Assembly: GCF_003570905.1 (NCBI RefSeq)
Contig: NZ_QXJM01000039.1
Span: forward strand, 1,302,001 to 1,366,000
Source of the DNA: Cohnella faecalis
GTDB taxonomy: Bacteria > Bacillota > Bacilli > Paenibacillales > Paenibacillaceae
Direction of reading: 5' to 3'
DNA: 64,000 nucleotides
Shown: positions 1-7,671 of the stretch, in pieces
How positions within the stretch are numbered: the stretch's first letter is position 1
Layout: every line of letters begins with the position of its first letter
Notes under the pieces: model-generated
Told to the model about the DNA's origin: nothing
Databases searched by the model: none
The model's input: the letters and a program-made list of their open reading frames with translations, nothing else
Translations under genes and position numbers: made by a program

Positions 1-2
1 GG

Positions 3-971
3 ACGTTCGTTTACGCGGTTTTGTTCGACTTCATGCTGGTCGTTCCTGCATTATATTGGTTTCTTATGGTCAAAAAAAGCGGCAAAAAACGGTCCCGCGT
101 TCTTCTGATCCCCGGGATCGGAGCGATTGTCGCCTGGTTGGCGCTTCCGGCAGCCGCACGCGCAGCCGTCTGGCAGGCCGCCGCTCCCATGGAGGCTTTC
201 ATTATCGCCTTTGAAGCGGCCATTATCGGATACGAGATCCGCCTTGTATACCGGGCCATACGACAGTTCCGCACGGAAAAAAGAAAGACGGCCGACACGG
301 CGGAAGCGCTTCGCACCAGTATTGTCCACGCAGCCGGAACGGGGAAAATAGCTTCTGTGATGCTGCACGACATATCTATGGTCTACTTTCTGATTTTCTC
401 TTGGAGAAGGAAGCGCCCGGCCAGCCAAACGGCGGAAGCCGGATTTTTCACTTACCATCGCGGCAATCAATGGATTTACCCGGCGGTGATAACCAAAATT
501 GTGCTGTTCGAGACTGTTGGTCTCCATTTGCTCGTGCAGATGTGGTCGCCCGTTGCCGCATGGATCGTAACGGCTTTGGACGCGTGGCTGATTGCGCTGC
601 TATGGGCGGATTACCGGGCTTCGGCGCTTCAACCCGTAAAAGTGGAGGAGGACGTTCTGAAGCTTCGATACGGACTGCGCATACAGGCGGACGTGCCGTT
701 AGCGTCGATTGCTTCCATCGCGAAACGGGGAGAAGCGGCTATGGACGAAAAAAAGAGCAAGGACGAAATCGGCCCGCTCTATGGATCGGGCAACGTGAGA
801 ATCGAATTGAAGGCTCCGATTCGAGTCGAAGGACTGCTGTTTTTGCCGCGCGAAGCGACAATCATTGATCTGACGCTGGACGAGCCGGATGCTTTCGTGA
901 GGACGATGAACGGCAGACTTCATGCGGAAGACGGCCTGCCTGCTTCTCCTATCTCGAATCCGAGCCGATGA
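3..971 (+). CDS. Integral membrane protein, 5'-truncated by window edge
   Basis: The reading frame is open from the first bases, so the gene begins outside the window. The earliest in-window start is TTG at 21, giving about 316 residues. Several hydrophobic stretches are visible, near residues 1-20, 30-50, 150-175 and 180-200. They are followed by a soluble tail of about 110 residues rich in charged and beta-type sequence. No catalytic motif is recognised and I cannot name the family. It converges with the NAD kinase gene and the two ends overlap by 23 bp. Confidence 0.6.
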   Translation, partial: TFVYAVLFDFMLVVPALYWFLMVKKSGKKRSRVLLIPGIGAIVAWLALPAAARAAVWQAAAPMEAFIIAFEAAIIGYEIRLVYRAIRQFRTEKRKTADTAEALRTSIVHAAGTGKIASVMLHDISMVYFLIFSWRRKRPASQTAEAGFFTYHRGNQWIYPAVITKIVLFETVGLHLLVQMWSPVAAWIVTALDAWLIALLWADYRASALQPVKVEEDVLKLRYGLRIQADVPLASIASIAKRGEAAMDEKKSKDEIGPLYGSGNVRIELKAPIRVEGLLFLPREATIIDLTLDEPDAFVRTMNGRLHAEDGLPASPISNPSR

Positions 972-1746
972 ACGCCTCGCGGACACGGTGCCAGAACGGG
1001 AACGGCCGGTACCTGGCGAACGTGATTTTGTCGTCGGCGACGCTGCAGCGGATCGACAGCACGCCTTCCATTTGCAGGATCAGATGGTCGATGCCGATAT
1101 ACAGAGGTTCCTCCGGGTCCGGAACGATGTCGCAATGGTGATGTTTGGGCAGGATGACGGAAGAGCCGAGCGTCCGGTACACGCGATTGTTGATGGAGGC
1201 GATCTCTGCGATTTGGAGCGCTTCAAGGGACGGATGAATAACCGCTCCGCCCAGACTCTTGTTGTAGCCGGTGCTTCCGGAAGGAGTTGAAATGACAATG
1301 CCGTCGCCGCGGAACATCTCGAACGGCTCGTCGTTAATGTCGATACCGGCTACGAGTGTTCCGTCCACGCATTTGAGCGTGAACTCGTTCAATGCGAGAT
1401 AAGCCGAGGTTCCGCCTCGGGTCGTAATTTCAACGCGTATAAGAGGATATCTGACTTTGTTGGGCTCGGAAGTAGCGATCATTTCGACCAATTCGGGCAA
1501 CTCGTCCTTTTGCCAGTCGGCATAGAAGCCCAAGTGGCCGGTATGAACGCCAATGAACGCTATGTCGTCTACGCGGGCGCGAAAACGGTGAAAGGCGTGC
1601 AGGAGAGTTCCGTCCCCGCCGATCGACAAGACGATATCGGGAGTCCCTTCGCTTCGTTCGAGACCGTGTTCGGATGCGAGAGCGTGGAACTTTTCCGCCA
1701 ATTCGCGCGATAGCGGGTCTCCCCGGTCAAGCAATGCATATTTCAA
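949..1746 (-). CDS. nadF: NAD kinase (NadF/PpnK type)
   Basis: This enzyme phosphorylates NAD to NADP in the cytosol. The 265-residue protein has GGDG at residues 43-46 (the nucleotide-binding aspartate), LALNE at 117-121 and a glycine/serine-rich STPSGSTGYN segment at 153-162. The C-terminal FARYRPFPFW segment resembles Bacillus YjbN (NadF) more than YtdI. The start is TTG at 1746, eight to nine bases after AAGGAG. It lies downstream of ylbJ on the same strand but is separated from it by 83 bp. Length and motifs are normal for the family. Confidence 0.95.
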   Translation of the reverse strand: MKYALLDRGDPLSRELAEKFHALASEHGLERSEGTPDIVLSIGGDGTLLHAFHRFRARVDDIAFIGVHTGHLGFYADWQKDELPELVEMIATSEPNKVRYPLIRVEITTRGGTSAYLALNEFTLKCVDGTLVAGIDINDEPFEMFRGDGIVISTPSGSTGYNKSLGGAVIHPSLEALQIAEIASINNRVYRTLGSSVILPKHHHCDIVPDPEEPLYIGIDHLILQMEGVLSIRCSVADDKITFARYRPFPFWHRVREAFIGSDSR

Positions 1747-1829
1747 CGGATTGGCTCCTTTGCTTCGTGGCGATCCATAAATCTGATTCGATCATAAACA
1801 ATAACGACGGGGAAAACAATCCCGTGACC

Positions 1830-3098
1830 TTAGTCCCTTTTCCTCCCAGAAAGCTTGTCGACCGCTAACGCGACGGCGCCTGCCGCCGCCAGAAGAGCGA
1901 GCGTTCCCGCCGCCGCGGCAAGCGTCCAGACGAAAGCATCCGGCGCGGAGCGAGTCGCCGTCGCCCACGTGGGGTAGCTTGCGCTGCCGGCCGCCGAGAA
2001 GTAAGGCCAAATCAAATAGGCGATAACGACAGCCATTACGCCGTGCAGCAATCGCGCCCGCGCGAACGGCCCGTACCGCCAGCCGGTCTGCCCCATCAGG
2101 CCGGCTACTTGGGCATGGACGGACAATCCCGCCCACGAGAGGATAAACGCCGCCGCGGCCAGCCTGTCTCCCATCGACAGAAGGGAGGCTCCTTCCGTGG
2201 AGCTAGCTGCCGATCGGGCTCCGAGCGTAACCTCGAAGACGCCGTTAACGAGCGAAGGGGACATGCCGGACGGAAGCCCGAATAAGTGCAGAATGCTTCC
2301 AGCCGCGTTCTTGAGTGGCGTAAGTACGCCGCTGTTCACGAGAAGCTCCAGTGACGCGGAAAAAAAAACAACCAGACCGCCGACGACGAACATCAGGGCG
2401 AGCGACGATTGAATCGATTGCTGCAGCATGGCACCGAAAGGGCGGCCGTCAGCCAGCCTTGCATGATGCATAGCCGCAATCGCGGCTTTGATTCTTCCGG
2501 CACCGTGCGTTCTCAAAGGCTGCGCGCGGATAGGGAGGTCCTTCGAAGCCGATCCTCCCAGGCGACCGATCAAGCCGAGCAAGATCGCTCCCCCGTAATG
2601 AGCGATGGCAAGAACGGGAATCGCAGCAGGCGTCTGAAAAAAACCGATGCACACCGCGCCGATCAGAAAAATCGGATCGGAGGTCGTCGTGATCGCGACG
2701 AGCCGCTCTCCTTGCTCCCGGTTCACCAAGCCCTGCTCCATCAGCCTGGAAGTCAAGCGCGCACCGACAGGGTAACCGGAGGCGAATCCCATGGCGACGA
2801 CGAACCCTCCGGCTCCCGGCAGGCGAAACAGCGGCCGCATGAGCGGATCCATCAACGTACCGGCCAGATGAACGATGCCGAAGCCAAGCAGAAGCTCCGA
2901 TAACACGAAAAAAGGAAACAGAGCGGGAAACAGCACGTCCCACCAGACAGACACTCCCCGCAATGAAGCTTGCAGCGCCGTATGCGGCATCGCCAGCGCA
3001 AGGCCCCCGATCGTCGCCGCCGTCGCCCCGACCGCAAGCATCGCTCCAATCCTCGATATACCGGAAAAGGCAGGCTGCTTGGTCGTTTTTGCCACCAT
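1830..3098 (-). CDS. ylbJ: Sporulation integral membrane protein YlbJ
   Basis: A 422-residue polytopic membrane protein with about eight hydrophobic segments. It carries the nucleoside-recognition (Gate) type sequence of YlbJ, including GFASGYPVGARL and the TTTSDPIFLIGAV region. In Bacillus, YlbJ is made under sigma-E and is needed for spore cortex formation and lysozyme resistance. The ATG start follows GGAGGTGAG. The C-terminal third is Ala-rich and varied, as expected for this family. The gene is monocistronic and diverges from the small ORF at 3314. Confidence 0.92.
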   Translation of the reverse strand: MVAKTTKQPAFSGISRIGAMLAVGATAATIGGLALAMPHTALQASLRGVSVWWDVLFPALFPFFVLSELLLGFGIVHLAGTLMDPLMRPLFRLPGAGGFVVAMGFASGYPVGARLTSRLMEQGLVNREQGERLVAITTTSDPIFLIGAVCIGFFQTPAAIPVLAIAHYGGAILLGLIGRLGGSASKDLPIRAQPLRTHGAGRIKAAIAAMHHARLADGRPFGAMLQQSIQSSLALMFVVGGLVVFFSASLELLVNSGVLTPLKNAAGSILHLFGLPSGMSPSLVNGVFEVTLGARSAASSTEGASLLSMGDRLAAAAFILSWAGLSVHAQVAGLMGQTGWRYGPFARARLLHGVMAVVIAYLIWPYFSAAGSASYPTWATATRSAPDAFVWTLAAAAGTLALLAAAGAVALAVDKLSGRKRD

Positions 3099-3207
3099 AC
3101 TCTCACCTCCATACCGTCTTGTCCCAATATATGAAGACGTTGCAAACTTTAGTGCCTTCCTTTCGAAACAAGGCTTTTTTTAAAATGGAACCGTTTGCAA
3201 AAAACAA

Positions 3208-3236
3208 GTGAAACGTTATCAAAACTATGGTACAAT
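3208..3236 (+). promoter_or_regulatory. Sigma-A-like promoter for the 3314 miniprotein
   Basis: The -10 box is TACAAT at 3231-3236 with an upstream TGG (extended -10). The -35 is GTGAAA at 3208-3213, with a 17-bp spacer. Confidence 0.55.
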
Positions 3237-3313
3237 GGAACCAGAATAACGAAAACGAGCTTGCGCCGGTCTTGTCGGACGCCGCTCCGTTTTCCAAAGT
3301 GGGAGTGATGATT

Positions 3314-3400
3314 ATGGCGGGCATCGTTGCAGGTTTACTTGTATGCGCTTTCGTCTATGTCATTCGCGAGTCGCTGGGCAGTCCCGAAGAAGAAATGTAG
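3314..3400 (+). CDS. 28-aa single-pass membrane miniprotein
   Basis: A short ORF reading MAGIVAGLLVCAFVYVIRES and ending in an acidic SPEEEM tail: one hydrophobic helix followed by a charged end. GGGAG lies eight bases upstream of ATG 3314, although ATG 3308 or GTG 3305 in the same frame could also be used. An extended -10 promoter precedes it and a strong intrinsic terminator follows, so it looks like an independent transcription unit. I do not recognise the family. It is too short for homology to settle its function. Confidence 0.55.
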   Translation: MAGIVAGLLVCAFVYVIRESLGSPEEEM

Positions 3401-3427
3401 TGTGCAGACCAACTCTATACGCCATCC

Positions 3428-3456
3428 GATCGCCCTCCGGGCGATCTTTTGTTTTT
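3428..3456 (+). terminator. Intrinsic terminator
   Basis: An 8-bp perfect stem GATCGCCC/GGGCGATC with a 3-nt loop is followed by TTTTGTTTTT. It ends the 3314 miniprotein unit. Confidence 0.85.
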
Positions 3457-3476
3457 ATCGGCAAGCTCGACCTTTG

Positions 3477-3485
3477 TGCTATAAT
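3477..3485 (+). promoter_or_regulatory. Extended -10 promoter of truncated haemoglobin gene
   Basis: TGCTATAAT at 3477-3485 is a near-ideal extended -10 element. No good -35 is visible. Confidence 0.5.
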
Positions 3486-3515
3486 AAATTCATCCGAAAG
3501 GCGGCCCGGTAGGGC

Positions 3516-3917
3516 TTGAAGCCTATTAAGGGAGTGAATGTTCTGTCCAGCTACGACACGATTTACGAAGCAGTCGGAGGAGAGGCGGTCATTCGGGAAA
3601 TCGTCGAAAAATTTTATCCGAACGTGCAGACGCATCCTCTGCTGGCGCCCTTGTTTCCCGAGGATATTCGGCCCGTCATGGAGAAGCAGTACCAATTTTT
3701 GACCCAATTTTTCGGCGGTCCCTCCCTTTATTCCGATGAGCATGGGCATCCGATGATGCGGGCTCGCCATTTGCCTTTTCCGATTACGCCGGAGCGGGCG
3801 AAAGCTTGGCTTGGCTGCATGGCCAAGGCGCTGGCCGACACTTCGATCCCGGAGCCGCTTCAGCAGCTTATGCTGGAGAGATTGTCCGGTCCGGCTTATC
3901 ATTTCGTCAACACTTAA
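3516..3917 (+). CDS. Truncated (group II) haemoglobin
   Basis: A small haem globin of the trHbO class, similar to Bacillus YjbI. It probably binds O2 or NO, or protects against oxidative and nitrosative stress. The sequence contains YEAVGGE, FYPNVQTHPLL, QFLTQFFGGP and a GHPMMRARHLPFPI segment typical of the E/F helix region with the haem-ligand histidine. The TTG at 3516 has a poor ribosome site. The best Shine-Dalgarno (AAGGGAG) sits eight bases before an in-frame CTG at 3543, so the real protein may start at SSYDTIYEAVGGE with a rare CTG codon. A DUF2225 gene follows 22 bp downstream, probably in an operon. Confidence 0.88.
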   Translation: MKPIKGVNVLSSYDTIYEAVGGEAVIREIVEKFYPNVQTHPLLAPLFPEDIRPVMEKQYQFLTQFFGGPSLYSDEHGHPMMRARHLPFPITPERAKAWLGCMAKALADTSIPEPLQQLMLERLSGPAYHFVNT

Positions 3918-3939
3918 CGAACCCGAAGGAGGAGCACTC

Positions 3940-4641
3940 TTGGAGCCGCTCTATCAAATAACGGTAACTTGCATTTGCTGCGACGCGTCCTATTCGACGT
4001 CGCGAGTCAGACCGAGCTTCAAACGCTCGATCCGGTCGGACACCGACTTCTGCTCTTATTTCAAAGAGATCAATCCGGATTTTTACGTCGTCCGCGTATG
4101 TCCGTACTGCGGGTTCGCATCGACGGAAAGCTTCGGGGAAAAGCTGAAAGAAACGCAAAAAAACGCCTATTACGAGAAAATAGGAAAACAGTGGAAAATG
4201 AAGGATTACGGCACGGAGCGTACGGAGCAGGAAGCTATGGAATGCTACAAGCTGTCGTTGCTGACTGCGCAAGTGATCGGAGAGAGAGACCGCGTCATCG
4301 CGGGTCTTCTTCATCATATTGCATGGCTGTATCGTTATGCCGGACAGAAGGAGCAAGAGCTGCGGTTCATCGCGTTCGCGAAGGATGCATACATACGCGT
4401 ATATGAGACGGAGAGCGTGTCGTACAGCAATGCGCGGCTGCTTTATTTGATCGGCGAGCTTAATCGCAGGCTGGGCAACTTCCATGAAGCGGTTCGCTGG
4501 TTTTCAAGAGTCATTCACGACAAAAAAATCGTGGACGCTTCGATGATCAGGGCTTCGAGGGAGCAATGGACGGCGATTCGGGAGGAAATGACGGGGAAAG
4601 GGATGGATCTTCCGGAGGAAATGCAGCAGAGCGGCACTTGA
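3940..4641 (+). CDS. DUF2225 family protein (zinc-binding, TPR-like)
   Basis: About 233 residues. The N-terminus holds paired cysteines (CICC near residue 10 and CPYC near residue 50) consistent with a zinc site, and the rest is helical and TPR-like. This matches DUF2225, a conserved Firmicutes family of unknown function. The start is TTG 3940, five bases after AAGGAGGAG; longer upstream reading in this frame overlaps the globin gene and is unlikely to be translated. It is probably co-transcribed with the globin gene. Confidence 0.8.
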   Translation: MEPLYQITVTCICCDASYSTSRVRPSFKRSIRSDTDFCSYFKEINPDFYVVRVCPYCGFASTESFGEKLKETQKNAYYEKIGKQWKMKDYGTERTEQEAMECYKLSLLTAQVIGERDRVIAGLLHHIAWLYRYAGQKEQELRFIAFAKDAYIRVYETESVSYSNARLLYLIGELNRRLGNFHEAVRWFSRVIHDKKIVDASMIRASREQWTAIREEMTGKGMDLPEEMQQSGT

Positions 4642-4677
4642 ACCTCCGGACGAACGGCGAGCAGGTCGGATGGACGC

Positions 4678-4938
4678 TTATGAAAAAGAGGTTCTGATAG
4701 GGCGGTCGGCGAGGAGGTAGTCGTTGTCGGCATCCACCAGCTGCATTCTTGTATGGCAGCAGGGGAAAACGACGCCCAGCTTTTTGGCTCCGCCTTTAAT
4801 TGAGGCTATGTCCGCAGGCTTCAATGGAAGCAGGACATGGCTTTTTTCGCAGAACGGGCATTGGGGTACATAGACGTCTTTCATGACGATGTCGTAGGGA
4901 AGACTATTTCGAAAAGGAATCATGGCGGAATCAGTCAC
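4678..4938 (-). CDS. Small CxxC zinc-ribbon-like protein
   Basis: Up to 86 residues. PQCPFCEKSH and PCCHTRMQ provide two cysteine pairs that could hold a metal. The protein is soluble and has no signal peptide. GAGGTG lies 11 bases before ATG 4923, giving an 81-residue form; the longer form would use GTG 4938. It converges with the DUF2225 gene and diverges from the oligopeptidase gene. I do not recognise a named family. Confidence 0.6.
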   Translation of the reverse strand: MTDSAMIPFRNSLPYDIVMKDVYVPQCPFCEKSHVLLPLKPADIASIKGGAKKLGVVFPCCHTRMQLVDADNDYLLADRPIRTSFS

Positions 4939-5005
4939 CTCATTTCGTATACCCTTTCAACATACAATAGACGAGTTCGCCATGCAACGAAAGGATGATT
5001 AGGAC

Positions 5006-6790
5006 ATGAGCAAATCTTATTCCATGACGTGGGATCTGGAGTCGCTGTTTCCCGGCGGCTCATCTTCGCCTGAATTGGCGAATTTCATGGAGGAGACGGA
5101 GCGATTGACGGGAGCGTTGCTGGAGCGGCTGAGGTCCGCAGGCGACGAGCAGCCGAGCCATACGGAGCTGACCGAGTGGACGTCGGCATTGCAGGATATT
5201 TTGTCGCGGCTTCGCGAGGGCGAGTCGTTCATCGGCTGCTTGACGGCGCAGCAGACTAGCGACAGGAGAGCGGTGGCATGGACGGAGAAGATTCAGACGC
5301 TGTCGGCGAAATTCCGGCAAGCTCAAGATCTATACGACGCCAAGATCGCGAACGTGCCCGATGATCGATGGGAGGCGTGGTGCTCGGATCCGGATCGGTC
5401 GGCTATTTCGTTCGTATTGAACGAACGTCGCGATTTTGCGAAGGAGAAGCTTTCGCCCGAGCTGGAAGGACTCGCCAGCGAACTGGCTGTCGATGGTTAC
5501 CATGGCTGGGGAGAGCACTACAACACAATCGTGGGAAGGATAGCGATTCCGTGGGAAGAGAACGGCACCGCCGTCACGCTGTCCGCAGGGCAAGCTGCCA
5601 ATAAGCTGGACCATCCGAAGTCCGAGGTTCGCGATTCGATGGCGGCGAAATGGGAAGAGGCGTGGGCGGAGCAGTCGGATTTATGCTCCGACACGCTTAA
5701 TCGGTTGGCCGGATTCCGGCTTAAGCTATATGGGCTGCGCGGCTGGGAGGATCCGTTGCGCGAGCCGCTGAGAATCAACCGGATGAGCCGAGAGACGCTC
5801 GATGCGATGTGGGAGGCGACGGAGGGGGCAATCGCTCCGTTGACGAAATATTTGCAATTGAAGGCTCGCCGCTTCGGCAAAGACAAAGTCGCTTGGCATG
5901 ATGTCGACGCCCCGCTGTCGTCGGTGGGAGAGACGATCGCCTATGATGACGCGGCGGAGCTTATTATCGATGCTTTCGAGCATTTTTCGCCGGGGATGGC
6001 GGCTCTTGCTCGCCGAGCTTTCGACGATAGATGGATCGAAGCGGAGGATCGTCCGGGGAAGCGGCCGGGCGGATTTTGCACGGGATTGCCGCGCAGCCGC
6101 CAAACCCGGATCTTTATGACGTATTCGGGTACGCCGGGCAACGTTTCGACGCTTGCTCATGAGCTGGGGCATGCTTATCACGGCTACTTGGTCGACGGTT
6201 TGCAGCCGATGGCACAGGAATATGCCATGAACGTTGCCGAGACGGCGTCCACTTTTGCGGAAGTTTTGGTGAGCGATGCTTTGTTAAAGCGAGCCGCCAG
6301 CGACGAAGAGAAGCTGTCGCTGCTCGATGACCGCCTGCAGCGCGCCGTCGCTTTTTGCATGAACATTCGGGCCAGGTTTTTGTTCGAGACTCGGTTCTAC
6401 GATCGCCGCAAAGCCGGTATGCTGGAGGCGGATGAGCTGGGAAAAATGATGGTAGAGGCGCAGAAGGAGGCGTTCGGAGATTCGTTGTCGAGCTGGCATC
6501 CGAATTTCTGGGCTGCTAAGCTGCACTTCTATTTGACGGATGTGCCGTTCTACAATTTCCCGTATACGTTCGGGTACTTATTCAGCACCGGTCTTGTGGC
6601 CGTGGCGGAAAAGGAAGGCGAGTCGTTCCGAGATCGCTACGACGCTTTGCTGAGGGATACAGGCGTCATGACCGTCGAGCAATTGGCTTCGCACCATCTT
6701 GGAGTGCGACTGGACGAACCGGATTTTTGGCGCGCTGCAGTTGAACGTGTCATTGCCGACGTGGACGCTTTCTCGGAGCTGGCGGAATAA
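5006..6790 (+). CDS. M3 family oligoendopeptidase (PepF-like)
   Basis: A 594-residue cytosolic zinc metallopeptidase that cleaves short peptides. HELGH at residues 385-389, with a downstream glutamate in AETASTFAE, forms the gluzincin zinc site. The YSGTPGNVSTLAHELGHAYHG context and the length match the PepF/oligoendopeptidase F group. The ATG start has a weak upstream AAAGGATGA site. The gene stands alone and is followed by the 200-bp leader of the first nuclease module. Confidence 0.94.
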   Translation: MSKSYSMTWDLESLFPGGSSSPELANFMEETERLTGALLERLRSAGDEQPSHTELTEWTSALQDILSRLREGESFIGCLTAQQTSDRRAVAWTEKIQTLSAKFRQAQDLYDAKIANVPDDRWEAWCSDPDRSAISFVLNERRDFAKEKLSPELEGLASELAVDGYHGWGEHYNTIVGRIAIPWEENGTAVTLSAGQAANKLDHPKSEVRDSMAAKWEEAWAEQSDLCSDTLNRLAGFRLKLYGLRGWEDPLREPLRINRMSRETLDAMWEATEGAIAPLTKYLQLKARRFGKDKVAWHDVDAPLSSVGETIAYDDAAELIIDAFEHFSPGMAALARRAFDDRWIEAEDRPGKRPGGFCTGLPRSRQTRIFMTYSGTPGNVSTLAHELGHAYHGYLVDGLQPMAQEYAMNVAETASTFAEVLVSDALLKRAASDEEKLSLLDDRLQRAVAFCMNIRARFLFETRFYDRRKAGMLEADELGKMMVEAQKEAFGDSLSSWHPNFWAAKLHFYLTDVPFYNFPYTFGYLFSTGLVAVAEKEGESFRDRYDALLRDTGVMTVEQLASHHLGVRLDEPDFWRAAVERVIADVDAFSELAE

Positions 6791-6861
6791 CGGGACGAAT
6801 AGCATTTTAATAAATGCGACGCGGAAGTACGCCTCTATGAGACGTCCAATGCAACAATGAG

Positions 6862-6890
6862 TTGCAATTCTTGGTAAAATATTCTATACT
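6862..6890 (+). promoter_or_regulatory. Promoter of nuclease module 1
   Basis: TTGCAA (6862-6867), a 17-bp spacer and TATACT (6885-6890). Transcription should start near 6897, inside the AGCGTGAA direct repeat, so the downstream hairpin lies in the transcribed leader. Confidence 0.6.
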
Positions 6891-6960
6891 CAGCGTGAAA
6901 TGAATACGTTCAGCGTGAAGCACACGCCGTCTGTCTCTTCGGAGCGGACGGCGTTTTTGT
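6891..6960 (+). promoter_or_regulatory. Leader with CAGCGTGAA direct repeats and terminator-like hairpin
   Basis: CAGCGTGAA occurs at 6891-6899 and 6911-6919. It is followed by a hairpin with ACGCCGTC (6924-6931) pairing to GACGGCGT (6947-6954), an inner CTC-TTCG-GAG stem, then TTTTTGTTTT. The 19-nt AGCGTGAAGCACACGCCGT and the 17-nt GGAGCGGACGGCGTTTT recur at 35249-35267 and 35283-35299, ahead of the paralogous gene. Because it lies between promoter and gene, it looks like an attenuator rather than only the end of the upstream unit. Confidence 0.6.
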
Positions 6961-6991
6961 TTTCAAATTCGCCGAAGAGGGAGGGGCCGGT

Positions 6992-7654
6992 ATGTTTGAA
7001 GCCGAGTGGGAGCGGTTCGTACAAGAGCAGAAGCGGACGGCAGGGCCGTTGAGACTAGAGCAGTTAAACAAGAACAAATCCGGGGAAAAGAAGCTTTTTG
7101 AAATTGTGGTTTGGCCGATATTCAAATCTTTTGATGGTTGGGCAATGGAGCATGAAGTCGTAATGCCGTCTGGAGTTCGGATTTATCTTGACGCTTTTTA
7201 TATGCCATTTGAATGGTCATTGGAGTGCGAAGGGTTTGCCGTTCATGCAGAAACGATTACAAGAGATCGTTTCGATTTCGAGAAAGAGCGAATTAGGACG
7301 ATGGCGATTTACGGTTATCGTTTTATGCCTTTTTCGCGAGATCAGTTGGACAAAAAGCCGGATGCTTGTCGTCGATTCATGTACGAAATGTTGGGACGTT
7401 TTTCGAGTAGTGCTTCGACAGGGTATTACGATTTATGCATCTACGAACGAGAAATCATTCGTTATGCCATAAGGCTCGGTCGTCCTATCCGTATGAAAGA
7501 CGCTCGCGCTTGTTTGCAGACTAGCGAGGAGCATTGCCGCAGCATTTTGAAGAAAATGGTTAGTAAAGGACTGATCCGTCCCGTTGATGAAACGAAGCAG
7601 CGATGTCATGCATACGTTTTGGAACCATTGGGAAGGCACGCGTTGTTTGGTTGA
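6992..7654 (+). CDS. DUF559/Vsr-like endonuclease with C-terminal winged helix (module 1)
   Basis: A 220-residue protein. Residues about 50-118 show the pattern of the DUF559/very-short-patch-repair nuclease fold: HE (53-54), D67 in YLDAFY, E78 in ECEGFAVH (compare the family's ExDGxxH), R91-D92, then GYRFMPFS. Residues about 145-215 look like a winged helix-turn-helix (YEREIIRYAI, then SEEHCRSILKKMVSKGLI). It probably cuts or binds DNA, but nuclease activity is inferred. The start follows GGAGGGG with five bases between. A paralogue of the same length lies at 35327-35989. Base composition is more AT-rich than in neighbouring genes. A 51-bp tandem array begins directly after the stop. Confidence 0.7.
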   Translation: MFEAEWERFVQEQKRTAGPLRLEQLNKNKSGEKKLFEIVVWPIFKSFDGWAMEHEVVMPSGVRIYLDAFYMPFEWSLECEGFAVHAETITRDRFDFEKERIRTMAIYGYRFMPFSRDQLDKKPDACRRFMYEMLGRFSSSASTGYYDLCIYEREIIRYAIRLGRPIRMKDARACLQTSEEHCRSILKKMVSKGLIRPVDETKQRCHAYVLEPLGRHALFG

Positions 7655-7671
7655 AATTTCGGATGAATGGC

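Noticed and set aside
6791..6960. The 6924-6960 hairpin as simple terminator of the oligopeptidase gene
   Set aside because: It could act so, but its sequence is shared with the other nuclease locus and a promoter lies between the oligopeptidase gene and the hairpin. A leader element explains more.
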